The notes under the pieces: generated by a model
What the model was told of the DNA's origin: nothing
Seen by the model: the letters and a program-made list of their open reading frames with translations, nothing else
Databases searched by the model: none
Shown: piece by piece, positions 18,862 to 27,877 of the stretch
Layout: every line of letters begins with the position of its first letter
Position numbering within the stretch: the stretch's first letter is position 1
Source: Rhizobium sp. BK418
Lineage (GTDB): Bacteria > Pseudomonadota > Alphaproteobacteria > Rhizobiales > Rhizobiaceae
Direction of reading: 5' to 3'
Assembly: GCF_004341105.1 (NCBI RefSeq)
Contig: NZ_SLZK01000002.1
Span: 986,310 to 1,050,309, forward strand
Length of the DNA stretch: 64,000 nucleotides
Program-made: the position numbers and the translations under genes

Positions 18862-19617
18862 ATGACTGATTCAAAATTAGATGACGTGCTGGTGCTGATC
18901 CCAGCTCGCCTGGCCTCCACCCGCCTTCCGGGCAAGCCGCTGGCCGATATTTGTGGTTTGCCGATGATCGTGCAGGTCGCAAAACGGGCCGCCGAAGCGG
19001 CCATCGGGCGCGTCATCGTGGCGGTCGACGAGCAGGAAGTTTACGACGTCGTGGCTGCAGCCGGCTTCGAAGTGATCATGACAAGCAAGGACCATCAGGT
19101 CGGTTCGGACCGCATTTTCGAAGCGCTCACCAAGGTTGATCCAGACGGAAAGGCGAAAATCGTCGTGAACGTTCAAGGTGATCTTCCGACGATCGACGCG
19201 GAAACCGTGCGCGCAGCATTGCGCCCCCTGGAGAACCCGCAGGTCGATATCGCTACGTTGACGACTGTAATCGACAACGAGGAAGACAAGACGGCACCAC
19301 ACATCGTCAAGGTTGTCGGCACCCCCCTTTCGGCAAGTCGCCTGCGCGCGCTGTACTTCACCCGCACGAGCGCGCCCTATGGTGAGGGACCGCTTTACCA
19401 CCATATCGGGCTTTACGCCTATCGGCGTGCCGCACTCGAGCGCTTTGTTTCTCTTGAGCGCGGTACACTCGAAAAGCGCGAATCACTGGAGCAGTTGCGC
19501 GCGCTCGAAGCCGGCATGCGCATCGATGTCGAGATCGTTGACACGGTTCCGCTCGGTGTCGATACTCCCGCCGACCTCGAAAAGGCGTGGCGCATTCTCT
19601 CCGCGAAGGCCAACTGA
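18862..19617 (+). CDS. kdsB: 3-deoxy-manno-octulosonate cytidylyltransferase
   Basis: CMP-Kdo synthetase that activates Kdo for lipid A core assembly; 251 residues, cytoplasmic. The nucleotide-binding signature is [19 protein letters not shown] near residue 13, followed by ITGLPMIV-like segment [12 protein letters not shown] and [10 protein letters not shown], then [12 protein letters not shown] with the metal-binding Asp, and ARGLYFTRT-like [17 protein letters not shown]. It heads a short unit with pheA 12 bases downstream. Kdo synthesis and phenylalanine synthesis both draw on phosphoenolpyruvate products, but the linkage is probably only one of position. Confidence 0.96.
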   Translation: MTDSKLDDVLVLIPARLASTRLPGKPLADICGLPMIVQVAKRAAEAAIGRVIVAVDEQEVYDVVAAAGFEVIMTSKDHQVGSDRIFEALTKVDPDGKAKIVVNVQGDLPTIDAETVRAALRPLENPQVDIATLTTVIDNEEDKTAPHIVKVVGTPLSASRLRALYFTRTSAPYGEGPLYHHIGLYAYRRAALERFVSLERGTLEKRESLEQLRALEAGMRIDVEIVDTVPLGVDTPADLEKAWRILSAKAN

Positions 19618-19629
19618 CGGATTTTCCTC

Positions 19630-20484
19630 ATGAACATCAAGACCAACAGGATCGCCTTCCAAGGCGAGTTCGGCGCCAATTCCGACATGGCGTGCCGGGA
19701 CATGTTCCCGACGATGGAGCCGTTGCCTTGCCAGACCTTCGAGGACGCTTTTACCGCCGTCGACAATGGCGACGCCGATATCGGCATGATCCCGATCGAG
19801 AACACGATCGCAGGCCGTGTCGCCGACATCCACCATCTGCTGCCGGAATCGCGCCTGCACATCATCGGCGAATATTTCATGCCGATTCGGTTTCAGCTCA
19901 TGGTATTGCCGGGTGTTACAAAGGACGAGATCCGCACCGTGCACAGCCATATCCATGCGCTCGGCCAGTGCCGCAAGATCGTTCGCGCCAACGGCTGGAA
20001 GCCCGTGATCGCCGGCGATACGGCAGGGGCTGCGAAGCTCGTCAAGGAAACCGGCGACCGCTCCATGGCAGCGCTTGCGCCGCGTCTTGCGGCTGATCTC
20101 TATGGGCTCGACATCGTCGCCGAGAATGTCGAGGACACGGAAAACAACGTGACGCGCTTCGTGGTGCTGTCGCGGGATGAGGAGTGGGCACAGCGCTCCG
20201 TCAGCGACGAGAAAATCGTCACCACCTTCGTCTTCAACGTCCGCAATATTCCGGCAGCGCTCTACAAGGCGCTCGGCGGCTTTGCGACGAACGGCATCAA
20301 CATGACCAAGCTCGAGAGCTATCAGCTCGGCGGCAAGTTCGTAGCGACGCAGTTCTACGCCGATATCGAAGGCCATCCAAACGACCCGCATGTGCGCCGC
20401 GCGCTTGAAGAATTGCGCTTCTTCTCCGAGAAGGTCCGCATCCTCGGCGTCTATAAGGGCCATCCGATGCGCGGACTTCTTTAG
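19630..20484 (+). CDS. pheA: Prephenate dehydratase with ACT domain
   Basis: Converts prephenate to phenylpyruvate in phenylalanine synthesis; 284 residues, without a chorismate mutase domain. The catalytic domain (1-185) begins NRIAFQGEFGANSDMACRD, has IPIENTIAGRV and ends with NNVTRFVVLSRD, where the Thr-Arg-Phe triad is the active site. The ACT domain (about 200-275, FNVRNIPAALYKALGGFA) would bind phenylalanine; its usual ESRP is ESYQ here, as in other alphaproteobacteria, so feedback control is plausible but less certain. The start follows kdsB by 12 bases. Confidence 0.96.
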   Translation: MNIKTNRIAFQGEFGANSDMACRDMFPTMEPLPCQTFEDAFTAVDNGDADIGMIPIENTIAGRVADIHHLLPESRLHIIGEYFMPIRFQLMVLPGVTKDEIRTVHSHIHALGQCRKIVRANGWKPVIAGDTAGAAKLVKETGDRSMAALAPRLAADLYGLDIVAENVEDTENNVTRFVVLSRDEEWAQRSVSDEKIVTTFVFNVRNIPAALYKALGGFATNGINMTKLESYQLGGKFVATQFYADIEGHPNDPHVRRALEELRFFSEKVRILGVYKGHPMRGLL

Positions 20485-20557
20485 GCGCTGCAGCTAGCAA
20501 CGAATATGGCCCCTCGGGCATGGGGGCCGGAGGGACTTCTCGGGTGCGATTTGCCAG

Positions 20558-20926
20558 TTATTTATCCGGCTCACAAACGCGCAACCGGTGTCCGTCCGGA
20601 TCCAGCACGACGAAGGTGGGACCGAAGTCGAGTTCGGTCAGCTCCTGGGCGACGGGCAGCCCGCGGCTGCGCCAGTCTTCGTAATGCCTTGCGACTGCGT
20701 TTTCGCCATCAACCATGAAGGCGACCTCGCCGCGATTGCCGATGGCGGAAGGCTGCGGTTCGACCTTGCTGCGGCGCCAGAGGCCGAGGGTGAAACCGCC
20801 ATCCAGCGGGAAAGCGACGAAATTCGGTGCTTCCACGGCCGGCTCACGGCTCAGGATATTGCGGTAGAAAGCGGCACTTTCAGCGGGATCCTTGACATAG
20901 AGGATAATGAGATTGGGGCTGGCCAT
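20558..20926 (-). CDS. VOC-family protein (glyoxalase/bleomycin-resistance fold)
   Basis: A 122-residue protein with paired beta-alpha-beta-beta-beta modules of the vicinal oxygen chelate fold: IILYVKDPAESAAFYRNILS at the start and FGPTFVVLDPDGHRLRVCEP at the end. VOC enzymes bind a divalent metal through His/Glu residues; here the first His is replaced by the segment LIILYVKD and the end has no Glu-x-x-x metal ligand that I can identify with certainty, so catalysis is unproven. A perfect 16-bp-arm palindrome lies 37 bases before its start, with a related motif near the adjacent WYL regulator. Confidence 0.85.
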   Translation of the reverse strand: MASPNLIILYVKDPAESAAFYRNILSREPAVEAPNFVAFPLDGGFTLGLWRRSKVEPQPSAIGNRGEVAFMVDGENAVARHYEDWRSRGLPVAQELTELDFGPTFVVLDPDGHRLRVCEPDK

Positions 20927-20962
20927 TTCAGTTCTCCGATTACGGTTGAAAAGTATCCCCGG

Positions 20963-20999
20963 CCGAAAGCTACTGCCATTTTATGGCAGTAGCTTTCGG
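20963..20999. promoter_or_regulatory. Operator-like palindrome upstream of the VOC gene
   Basis: Perfect 16-base arms: CCGAAAGCTACTGCCA (20963-20978), spacer TTTTA, then TGGCAGTAGCTTTCGG (20984-20999). Its inner 23 bases match the site at 21334-21356 in 19 positions. On the minus strand the spacer gives a TAAAAT-like -10 element, so a bound repressor could block the VOC promoter. Confidence 0.6.
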
Positions 21000-21065
21000 A
21001 TTACAGCGCTATTGGCAGCGCCGCTTCGTTACCGGGAGGAATATCAATGAGGCAGGCGCGCGGCG

Positions 21066-21287
21066 CTACCGGAAGAGATCGTCGCCGACGCGCCAATCCT
21101 GACCATCTATGAGGCCGAGATCGCGTTTACGCCATTGCGGGATCGTCTCAAGATCAAGGCGCGGACGGCGTGATGACGCTCTGGTGAATCTATCTGCGAA
21201 TAAGCGCACCAGACGAGAGCGAAGGGTCCTTCCGGCTTCCTTGGAAGTACGACGGCCGGCATATTGAACGACTTGAGGCATTCCCAT
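21066..21287 (-). CDS. Small basic protein, DUF1127-like
   Basis: A 73-residue basic protein with an Arg-rich first half (RRTSKEAGRTLRSRLVRLFA) and LDLETIPQWRKRDLGLIDG near the end, which resembles the DUF1127 signature (L-x-x-L-x-D-x-x-L-R-D-I-G-L). DUF1127 proteins are small and known from rhizobia and Agrobacterium as stress- or sRNA-linked factors; the match here is moderate. The start at 21287 has AAAGGAG upstream; ATG at 21281 is an alternative. It lies downstream of the palindrome at 21334 and of the WYL regulator gene, and is probably controlled by that site. Confidence 0.6.
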   Translation of the reverse strand: MGMPQVVQYAGRRTSKEAGRTLRSRLVRLFADRFTRASSRRPRLDLETIPQWRKRDLGLIDGQDWRVGDDLFR

Positions 21288-21333
21288 GATCAGTACTCCT
21301 TTCCTGCTGGACTGGTACTGATAATAGCGCCAC

Positions 21334-21356
21334 CTGCTGACAGTTTATGGCAGCAG
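21334..21356. promoter_or_regulatory. Operator-like palindrome between WYL regulator and DUF1127 gene
   Basis: Arms CTGCTGACA and TGGCAGCAG with spacer GTTTA. It is the same motif as at 20970-20992 (19 of 23 bases). It sits just behind the WYL regulator stop codon and about 45-70 bases before the DUF1127 start, suggesting a shared operator for a small regulon. Confidence 0.55.
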
Positions 21357-21358
21357 CG

Positions 21359-22051
21359 TCACTGCTCGACAGGAATATCCTGCGTGTCCCGCCACTCCTT
21401 CAGGAGCGCCGTGCGGCGGCGTGGATACCGTGTCTCATGGACTGTCATATCGATGATGCGATCGGTGCGGAAATGGCGGAAATCCTGGCGCAGCTCGCAC
21501 CAGGCCATGATGATGCGCACATGCTCGAAATAGCCGAGCGCGAAAGGCCAGACACGGCGGCGCGAGACACGACCCTGCTCGTCGCCGTAATGCAGTTCGA
21601 GCACACGCTCCAGGCGGATTGCCTTGCGGATGGCCGAGACATCCGCCTTGTCCTCGTCCTGGCGCTTGCGGCCAACGAAGAGCGTCGCCGAATCGACCAT
21701 TTCACGCATGTCGGACGGCAGGACGGCGGCAATCTTTGCCAGTGCATCGGCGCCGGCGTTCGCAAGCCGCGGCTCGGCGGCGCGAGCCACCCAGCGGGAG
21801 CCAAGCACCAGCGCCTCCAGCTCTTCTTCGGAAAACATCATCGGCGGCAGCATGAAGCCCGGTTTCAGCACGTAACCTATGCCCGCCTCACCCTCGATCA
21901 TCGCCCCCTGCGACTGCAGGCTTGCAATGTCGCGGTAGAGCGTGCGCAGGCTGACGCCGGTTTCTGCAGCAAGCACGGTGCCGGTGACCGGCCGCCGATA
22001 GCGCCGGAGCGTCTGAAGCAGGGTCAGCAGCCGTTCCGAGCGGGCGACCAT
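21359..22051 (-). CDS. YafY-type WYL-domain transcriptional regulator
   Basis: A 230-residue regulator starting MVARSERLLTLLQTLRRY, an N-terminal winged helix-turn-helix (TGTVLAAETGVSLRTLYRDI, about 25-45) followed by a WYL domain (about 120-205) that senses ligands in several family members; the core is ALGYFEHVRIIMAWCELR. YafY-type regulators often repress neighbouring genes through short palindromes, which fits the paired sites at 20963 and 21334. The ATG at 22051 has GAGG eight bases upstream; the frame extends six codons further to 22069. Downstream on the same strand are the DUF1127 and VOC genes. Confidence 0.88.
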   Translation of the reverse strand: MVARSERLLTLLQTLRRYRRPVTGTVLAAETGVSLRTLYRDIASLQSQGAMIEGEAGIGYVLKPGFMLPPMMFSEEELEALVLGSRWVARAAEPRLANAGADALAKIAAVLPSDMREMVDSATLFVGRKRQDEDKADVSAIRKAIRLERVLELHYGDEQGRVSRRRVWPFALGYFEHVRIIMAWCELRQDFRHFRTDRIIDMTVHETRYPRRRTALLKEWRDTQDIPVEQ

Positions 22052-22115
22052 GATTATACCCTCATGCAAGCTGACCAGAGACGAACGACGATCGCCCCCA
22101 CATTACAGCCTCTGC

Positions 22116-23075
22116 CTAGCGTTTCCACTCCACCCAGTCGCGCATCAGCCGATGGGCAATCGCACCCTTCGGCGGCGGCGCCTTGCCGTTGGCGCCGGGG
22201 CGCTCCAGCATTTCGATGGTCTCCTCGCGGGTGAACCAGCGGCAATCCTCGAGCTCGGCTTCATCCCGGTGGATCTCGCGCGACTTCGCTTCGGCATAAC
22301 AGCCGATCATCAACGAATGCGGCATCGGCCAGGGCTGCGAGGCATGATAGCGGATACGGCCGGTCTTGATACCGGATTCCTCCAGCGTTTCGCGACGAAC
22401 GGCATTTTCGATTGTCTCACCGGGCTCCACGAAGCCGGCCAGACAGGAATACATACCCGGCGCAAAATGCGGGCTGCGACCGAGCAGGCAGAGATCGCGC
22501 TCTTCATCGATCGTCAACATGATGACGACGGGGTCGGTGCGCGGGAAGATCATGTGCTCGCAGGCGGTGCAGACGCGCTTGTAGCCACCGATATGGATTT
22601 CCATGACCGAGCCGCAGCGGCCGCAAAACCGGTTGTCGCTGTTCCAGCGAATGAGACTTGCAGCCTGCGCGAATTCGCCGAGCAACATTTCATCGACCAG
22701 CTGGTCGCGAAAGAGCGAGCGGCCGTCCACGGGTTTAAATTGGCTCGCCATATCCTCGACGTCGATGCCGACGGGCACAGCAAGGCGCGGTTCGCCGGTC
22801 TTGCGGTAACCGAGCAGAACGGTCTCGTCCCAATTCGGCTTCAGCTCCTGCAGCTCGTAACGGACAAAGAGCGGATCAAGCACCTGACCGTCATGCTTCA
22901 GCACGAGCTTGTCCTTGGCGAAGGCAAAGATATGTGTGCCTTCGCGGGCAAGCGCTTTTTCGACCGAGCCTTCATCGCGATGTTCGCTGTCGCGGCTCAG
23001 GTCGTTGGCGGCGAAGGCCGTGAGATTGCTGGGTTCCGGATGCGGCACATCCGAATCGAAAAGCGAATGACTCAT
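22116..23075 (-). CDS. nudC: NADH pyrophosphatase (NUDIX)
   Basis: Hydrolyses NADH to NMNH and AMP, and in other bacteria decaps NAD-capped RNA; 319 residues. A zinc ribbon has Cys pairs FCGRCGSVM and VCTACEHMI (near residues 150-170). The NUDIX box is GFVEPGETIENAVRRETLEE (near 217), followed by SQPWPMPHSLMIG, the NudC-specific motif. The N-terminal 140 residues form the usual NudC N-domain. The start overlaps the stop of the HIT gene by 4 bases (ATGA), so the two are an operon. The gene is convergent to nothing downstream; the WYL regulator begins 65 bases after its stop on the same strand. Confidence 0.95.
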   Translation of the reverse strand: MSHSLFDSDVPHPEPSNLTAFAANDLSRDSEHRDEGSVEKALAREGTHIFAFAKDKLVLKHDGQVLDPLFVRYELQELKPNWDETVLLGYRKTGEPRLAVPVGIDVEDMASQFKPVDGRSLFRDQLVDEMLLGEFAQAASLIRWNSDNRFCGRCGSVMEIHIGGYKRVCTACEHMIFPRTDPVVIMLTIDEERDLCLLGRSPHFAPGMYSCLAGFVEPGETIENAVRRETLEESGIKTGRIRYHASQPWPMPHSLMIGCYAEAKSREIHRDEAELEDCRWFTREETIEMLERPGANGKAPPPKGAIAHRLMRDWVEWKR

Positions 23076-23497
23076 GGTGAAAGGGCTTCCCGCAGCTTTG
23101 CTATGAATTCGTCTCTGGTTGCGTCCTCATAAGGCTCAGCCTTGCCGAAGCCCCAGACAGGGCCCGGCCAATTCGCATCACCTTCGGAACGCGCAATAAC
23201 ATGAACATGAAGCTGGCGGACGATGTTGCCAAGAGCCCCTATATTGATTTTTGTGGCACCAGTGACCTTCTTGAGCGCTGAGGAGACAAGCTCGGTTTCG
23301 AAAGTGAGCAGCACCTGATCGAGCGGCGTCAGCTCGAAGATCTCGGTGATGCCTGCCCGGCGCGGCACCAGGATGAGCCACGGCCAGCGGGCATCCTTGG
23401 ACAGCCGGACATCGCACAGGCCAACGACCATGATACTGGTGCTGTCGCTTTCGAGCCTGAGGTCGAGCACGAAATCACTCAAGGGCATTCTCCTCAT
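23072..23497 (-). CDS. HIT-family protein
   Basis: A 141-residue histidine-triad-like protein, possibly a nucleotide hydrolase or transferase. The triad region is RQLHVHVIARSEGD: the middle and last His are present but the first is a Gln, so activity may differ from classical Hint enzymes. ATG at 23488 has GAGGAG directly before it, too close; I chose 23497, although the frame runs further upstream into the SRP RNA gene and is impossible there. It is translationally coupled to nudC (stop overlaps its start by 4 bases) and is divergent from the SRP RNA and dnaX. Confidence 0.85.
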   Translation of the reverse strand: MRRMPLSDFVLDLRLESDSTSIMVVGLCDVRLSKDARWPWLILVPRRAGITEIFELTPLDQVLLTFETELVSSALKKVTGATKINIGALGNIVRQLHVHVIARSEGDANWPGPVWGFGKAEPYEDATRDEFIAKLREALSP

Positions 23498-23534
23498 GTT
23501 TTCCAATGGACTAGCAGTTTTTTTGGAGCTTGGC

Positions 23535-23563
23535 TTGCATTTGATGACGATTTTGCCGATATG
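23535..23563 (+). promoter_or_regulatory. Promoter of the 4.5S RNA gene
   Basis: TTGCAT at 23535-23540, exactly 17 bases, then GATATG at 23558-23563. The predicted start is at 23571, the first base of the RNA as judged from its closing stem. Confidence 0.65.
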
Positions 23564-23570
23564 TGCATCC

Positions 23571-23667
23571 GGGAGGTTGGTGGTGGACGAGCCACTCGCC
23601 AACCGGGTCAGGTCCGGAAGGAAGCAGCCCTAACGAGCCCCGGCACGGGTCATCGTGCCAGCCTCCC
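23571..23667 (+). ncRNA. ffs: Signal recognition particle RNA (4.5S)
   Basis: Carries the conserved SRP apical domain GGTCAGGTCCGGAAGGAAGC followed by AGCCCTAACGA, the binding site for Ffh. GGGAGG at 23571 pairs with CCTCCC at 23662-23667 to close the rod. The 97-nt length fits bacterial small SRP RNA. It directly precedes dnaX, the usual rhizobial arrangement. Confidence 0.95.
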
Positions 23668-23712
23668 ACCTTCTCTTCCAAGAAGCCCGGGCTTTCGGGC
23701 GCAAGCAGGGCG

Positions 23713-25581
23713 ATGAGCGACACCGAGCGACAGTCACAAGATGCCGCCTCGACGGGCACCGGATACCGGGTGCTGGCACGCAAATACCGCCCCAAGGATT
23801 TCACGGACCTGATGGTCGGCCAAGAGCCGATGGTCCGCACCCTCACCAACGCCTTCGAGACCGGCCGCATCGCGCAGGCCTATATGCTGACCGGCGTTCG
23901 CGGGGTGGGCAAGACGACGACGGCGCGCATTCTTGCGCGAGCGCTGAACTACAAGACGGCCGATATCGACAAGCCGACGATCGACCTTCGCGTGCCTGGG
24001 GAACATTGCCAGGCGATCATGGAAGGCCGCCATGTCGATGTGATCGAGATGGACGCCGCCTCGCATACCGGTATCGACGACATCAGAGAGATCATCGAAC
24101 AGGTGCGCTATCGGCCGGTTTCAGCGCGCTTCAAGGTCTATATCATCGACGAAGTGCACATGCTTTCGACGGCAGCGTTCAACGGGTTGTTGAAGACGCT
24201 CGAGGAGCCGCCGGAACATGTGAAGTTCATCTTCGCGACAACGGAAATCCGCAAGGTTCCGATCACCGTTCTCTCCCGCTGCCAGCGCTTCGACCTGCGC
24301 CGCATCAGCGCTTCGGATCTCGTCGGCTTGTTCTCGACGATCGCCGCCAAAGAAGGCATCGAGGCGGAGCCGGATGCGCTCGCGATGATTGCGCGCGCCG
24401 CGGAGGGCTCGGCCCGTGACGGCCTGTCGCTGATGGACCAGGCGATTGCCCACGGTGGCGGCGTAGTGCAGGCGGAGGCTGTGCGCGGCATGCTCGGTCT
24501 TGCCGACCGTGCCCGCATCGTCGATCTCTTCCAGCATATCGTGCGCGGCGAAGTGGCCAGCGCGCTCAATGAATTCCAGAGCCAGTACGAGGCGGGCGCA
24601 AACCCGGTCGTAGTGCTGACGGATCTTGCCGATTTCACGCATCTAGTCACGCGGCTGAAATATGTGCCCGATGCCGCAAACGATCCTTCGCTTAGCGAAG
24701 TGGAGCGCACCAAGGCAGCAGAATTTGCGCAAGGGATTGCCGTCACCACGCTCTCGCGCATCTGGCAGATGCTGCTGAAGGGCATTCCGGAAACGGAAAA
24801 TTCTTCGCGTACGGCAGGCGCGGCCGAAATGGTGCTGATCCGGCTGGCACATGCCGCACATCTGCCGGCTCCCGAAGACGCGGCACGGCGGCTTGCGGAA
24901 TTCTCCAATGACGACGGAGTGTCCCGCTCCTCCTCACCGGCACCTTCCGGCGGCGGCAGCGGGACGCGCGTTCCCTATCAGACGAACGTGACGGCGCGAG
25001 CGCCCGAACCTGCACTGCGGCCGCAGCCGTCAGGCCCGACCGCCATGCTGCGTGCCGTGCCCAATCCGGAGCCTCAGGCTATCGGACGCACCGAGGTGAG
25101 GCCCGCGGAAGCGCCGAAACCGCTCGTGCGCGTCAATTCGATCGGCGATATCGTCGATCTTGCCGGCGAGAAGCGCGACGTCAAGGTGAAGGCGCTGGTG
25201 CGCAATTTCGTACGACCTGTGCGCATCGAGCCGGGCCGGCTGGATGTGAACCTTACCGAAGGCGCACCCGGCACGCTGCTGAACGAGCTCGCCGTCAAGC
25301 TCAAGGAATGGACGGGCATCCACTGGATCGTCAGCCTCAGCCGCGAGGAAGGCGCGCCGACAATGGTGGAGGCGGAAGCCAGGGCGCAGGAACAGCGCGT
25401 CAGCGATGCGCGTCAGGATCCCGATGTCGCGGCGATCCTCGCCCAGTTTCCGGGCGCCAAGATCATCGACGTGCGTGTGAGGGCGCCGACGCCGGAGGAA
25501 GAAGCCGAGGAGGTTGCACTGCCTGCCGCCGCGGAATCCGAAGAAGGCGACATTCTGCCGGGCGACGACATAGAATTCTGA
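23713..25581 (+). CDS. dnaX: DNA polymerase III subunit tau/gamma
   Basis: Clamp-loader ATPase and replisome organiser, 622 residues. The N-terminus [20 protein letters not shown] is diagnostic. Walker A is [16 protein letters not shown] near residue 57, Walker B is IIDEVHMLS near 142, and the sensor/arginine area is [11 protein letters not shown]. The zinc module of E. coli DnaX (four Cys) is degenerate: only one Cys (GEHCQAIM) remains in that loop, as in other alphaproteobacteria. The region after 375 is the less conserved tau end with a Pro/Ala-rich linker and a C-terminal acidic tail. The ATG at 23713 is 45 bases after the SRP RNA; a frame back to 23563 overlaps that RNA. Confidence 0.96.
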   Translation: MSDTERQSQDAASTGTGYRVLARKYRPKDFTDLMVGQEPMVRTLTNAFETGRIAQAYMLTGVRGVGKTTTARILARALNYKTADIDKPTIDLRVPGEHCQAIMEGRHVDVIEMDAASHTGIDDIREIIEQVRYRPVSARFKVYIIDEVHMLSTAAFNGLLKTLEEPPEHVKFIFATTEIRKVPITVLSRCQRFDLRRISASDLVGLFSTIAAKEGIEAEPDALAMIARAAEGSARDGLSLMDQAIAHGGGVVQAEAVRGMLGLADRARIVDLFQHIVRGEVASALNEFQSQYEAGANPVVVLTDLADFTHLVTRLKYVPDAANDPSLSEVERTKAAEFAQGIAVTTLSRIWQMLLKGIPETENSSRTAGAAEMVLIRLAHAAHLPAPEDAARRLAEFSNDDGVSRSSSPAPSGGGSGTRVPYQTNVTARAPEPALRPQPSGPTAMLRAVPNPEPQAIGRTEVRPAEAPKPLVRVNSIGDIVDLAGEKRDVKVKALVRNFVRPVRIEPGRLDVNLTEGAPGTLLNELAVKLKEWTGIHWIVSLSREEGAPTMVEAEARAQEQRVSDARQDPDVAAILAQFPGAKIIDVRVRAPTPEEEAEEVALPAAAESEEGDILPGDDIEF

Positions 25582-25600
25582 GTTCAAGAAGGAGAAGACG

Positions 25601-25924
25601 ATGCGCGACATCATGGGCATGATGGGCAAAGTCAAGGAAATGCAGGCCAAGATGGAGCAGATGCAGGCTGAGATTGCCGAGCTGACTGCCGAAGGCAAGG
25701 CAGGCGGTGGCCTCGTGACCGTCATCATTTCAGGCAAAGGCGAGCTGAAGAGCCTGAAGATCGACCCCTCTCTCTTCAAGGAAGACGATGTGGAGATCCT
25801 CGAAGACCTGATCGTTGCCGCCCACAAGGACGCCAAGGATAAGGCCGAGGCGATTGCCGCCGAAAAGACCAAGGCGCTGACAGCCGGCCTGTCGATCCCG
25901 CCCGGCTTCAAGCTGCCGTTCTGA
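25601..25924 (+). CDS. YbaB/EbfC family nucleoid-associated protein
   Basis: A 107-residue DNA-binding dimer of the YbaB/EbfC family, which bends DNA or acts near replication in other bacteria. The start is [20 protein letters not shown], a coiled-coil helix; the conserved centre is [20 protein letters not shown] and [17 protein letters not shown], and the end is PPGFKLPF. The position directly behind dnaX (20 bases) and in the same neighbourhood as recR is the common bacterial arrangement. AAGAAGGAGAAG lies just upstream of the ATG. Confidence 0.93.
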   Translation: MRDIMGMMGKVKEMQAKMEQMQAEIAELTAEGKAGGGLVTVIISGKGELKSLKIDPSLFKEDDVEILEDLIVAAHKDAKDKAEAIAAEKTKALTAGLSIPPGFKLPF

Positions 25925-25958
25925 TTTTACCGCCTGGTCCCGGAGGAGGAGACGGGAG

Positions 25959-26573
25959 ATGATGACGCTCACGACATTGCTGGCTTTTGCCGGCGCTCTT
26001 TTCATTGCCGCCGGCACACCCGGACCAAGCATTGCGGCGCTCGTGGCCCGCGTCATTTCGAAAGGCGCGCGTGACGTGCTGCCCTTCCTCTTTGGCATGT
26101 GGGCCGGAGATGCGATCTGGCTCACCTGCGCGATTGCCGGCCTCTCGGCCATTGCCGAGAGCTTCTACCATGTTTTCGTCGTCATCAAATGGCTCGGCGT
26201 GCTCTATCTTCTTTATCTCGCCTGGCGGATGTGGTTCGCCAAAGCCGATGTCGAGGAAGAGGAGCTGCCGCAGGAGCGCTCGCGCGGCCGGATGTTTTTG
26301 ACCGGCCTGGCGATTGCCCTCGGCAACCCAAAGATCATGTTGTTCTACGTGGCCCTTCTGCCGTCAATCATCGACATCCCCTCGGTGTCTCTCGCCGGCT
26401 GGGCCGAACTCGTCGTCACCCTGTTCGTCGTCCTTGCTATCGTCGATTGCAGCTGGATGTTCCTTGCCGCCAAAGCGCGCGGTTTCCTGAGGAGCCGTCG
26501 CGCAGTACGGATCGCCAACCGGGTGAGCGCGGGAACAATGGCCGGGGCTGCCGTCACGATTGCGATGCGCTAA
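25959..26573 (+). CDS. LysE-family amino-acid exporter
   Basis: A 204-residue inner-membrane protein with about six hydrophobic segments, of the LysE/RhtB type. The start TLLAFAGALFIAAGTPGPSIAALVA contains the typical GTPGPS motif near residue 20, and WLGVLYLLYLAWRMW and ALGNPKIMLFYVALLPS are further family landmarks. These export Lys, Thr, homoserine or similar solutes; the exact substrate is not evident. A strong GGAGGAGGAGAC lies before the ATG at 25959 (a second ATG is at 25962). Likely transcribed with dnaX-ybaB, 34 bases after ybaB; convergent with the MOSC gene by 2 bases. Confidence 0.9.
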   Translation: MMTLTTLLAFAGALFIAAGTPGPSIAALVARVISKGARDVLPFLFGMWAGDAIWLTCAIAGLSAIAESFYHVFVVIKWLGVLYLLYLAWRMWFAKADVEEEELPQERSRGRMFLTGLAIALGNPKIMLFYVALLPSIIDIPSVSLAGWAELVVTLFVVLAIVDCSWMFLAAKARGFLRSRRAVRIANRVSAGTMAGAAVTIAMR

Positions 26574-26574
26574 G

Positions 26575-27192
26575 CTAGGCCTCGGCCTGCAGGATCGCCC
26601 GCAATTTATAATGAATCGGAGACGCGAGGTATCGCACCCGGTCGCCGTCCGAAAGCCGGCGGCCGAAGGTTTCCATCATTTCCGGCATCATCACTCTCGC
26701 ACCCGCATAGGCTTGATGGCGCACTGGCGTGCCGGCTTCGACAATGCCGACGTGAATAACGCGGCAATAAATGCCGGGACGAGCGGCCGTTGTATAGCGC
26801 TTGACGAATTTCGGGTCGTTCATCCTGGCGGCGAATGTGGCGCAGGGGATGCGGCAGGAAGTGACCTCGAGGATCAGTTTGCCTGTCGTGAAACGGTCGC
26901 CAACCGCGACCTGTCGGTTGTCGAGGCCTTCAATAACGAGGTTCTCCCCGAATGTTCCAGGAGTGACGGGTTCGCCGAGTTCCCTCGCCCACCAGTCGAG
27001 CGTCAGCGATCCTTCGATATAGACAGCCTGATCGGCCCCGCCATGATGTTTCCTGTTGCAGATCGCGTCGCCCACGATACCTTCCGCATCGATCATGACG
27101 CCGCCGCTGACGGCGTGCTTGAAAATACCGGTCTTGTAGCTCTTGCCGGGCAGCTTTTCGGCTGTGCCTCGGCAGACGGCGAGGATTTTCAT
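26575..27192 (-). CDS. MOSC-domain protein (YiiM-like)
   Basis: A 205-residue MOSC-domain protein that may bind a molybdenum-linked sulfur or metal cofactor, resembling the E. coli YiiM group. Features are KHHGGADQAVYIEGSLTLDWW, TPGTFGENLVIEGLDNRQVAVG and EVTSCRIPCATFAARM with the conserved Cys. The C-terminal 45 residues form a small helical end. It starts at the ATG in 27190-27192 (MKILAVCRGTAEKLPGKS); the frame can be read back to 27351 but no start there is convincing. Convergent with the LysE exporter and divergent from recR. The substrate is unknown. Confidence 0.88.
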   Translation of the reverse strand: MKILAVCRGTAEKLPGKSYKTGIFKHAVSGGVMIDAEGIVGDAICNRKHHGGADQAVYIEGSLTLDWWARELGEPVTPGTFGENLVIEGLDNRQVAVGDRFTTGKLILEVTSCRIPCATFAARMNDPKFVKRYTTAARPGIYCRVIHVGIVEAGTPVRHQAYAGARVMMPEMMETFGRRLSDGDRVRYLASPIHYKLRAILQAEA

Positions 27193-27249
27193 GGTTGCAG
27201 CGATTCTTCCGCGATTCCGTTTTCGTTCCATATCAGTTAAGAACGGCGC

Positions 27250-27855
27250 ATGGCAAAGCGAGTCACCGGCCCCGAAATCGAAAAACTGATCCAGCTTCTG
27301 GCGAAAGTGCCGGGCCTTGGGCCGCGCTCGGCGCGGCGGGCGGCACTGCATCTGATCAAGAAGAAGGACCAGCTTCTAGGTCCTCTTTCGCATGCGATGG
27401 GCGAGGCCTATGACAAGGTGAAGATCTGCTCGCGATGCGGCAATGTCGATACGGTCGATCCCTGCACGGTCTGCACTGATGCGCAGCGCGACCAGTCCGT
27501 CATCATCGTCGTCGAGGATGTCTCCGACCTCTGGGCTCTGGAGCGTGCCGGAGCGCTGAATGCCGCCTACCATGTGCTCGGCGGCACGCTCTCGCCGCTC
27601 GACGGCGTCGGGCCTGACGACCTCAATATCCGCGGACTGATCAATCGCGTTAGCGAAGGCGGCATCAAGGAAATCATCATCGCGGTCAATGCCACCGTCG
27701 AGGGGCAGACGACGGCGCATTACATCGCCGACCAGCTTGCCGATCTCAATGTGAAGATCACGCGGCTGGCCCACGGCGTGCCTGTGGGCGGCGAACTCGA
27801 CTATCTCGATGAGGGTACGCTGTCGGCGGCGCTTCGAGCGCGGACGGCAATATGA
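27250..27855 (+). CDS. recR: Recombination protein RecR
   Basis: RecFOR pathway mediator that helps load RecA at gaps; 201 residues, the usual length. The helix-hairpin-helix start is [20 protein letters not shown]; the zinc finger is [16 protein letters not shown] (residues 58-73); the Toprim domain has [20 protein letters not shown] and the C-terminal [20 protein letters not shown]. RecF of the same pathway is at 11582. A rhizobial inverted-repeat element begins 23 bases after its stop, before the MltB-like gene. Confidence 0.97.
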   Translation: MAKRVTGPEIEKLIQLLAKVPGLGPRSARRAALHLIKKKDQLLGPLSHAMGEAYDKVKICSRCGNVDTVDPCTVCTDAQRDQSVIIVVEDVSDLWALERAGALNAAYHVLGGTLSPLDGVGPDDLNIRGLINRVSEGGIKEIIIAVNATVEGQTTAHYIADQLADLNVKITRLAHGVPVGGELDYLDEGTLSAALRARTAI

Positions 27856-27877
27856 GGGAATTGAGGATGCGGCGAGC

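Noticed and set aside
23488..23602. Extended N-terminus of the HIT protein up to 23602
   Set aside because: The extension runs through the conserved 4.5S RNA gene and its promoter on the other strand, so it cannot be coding.
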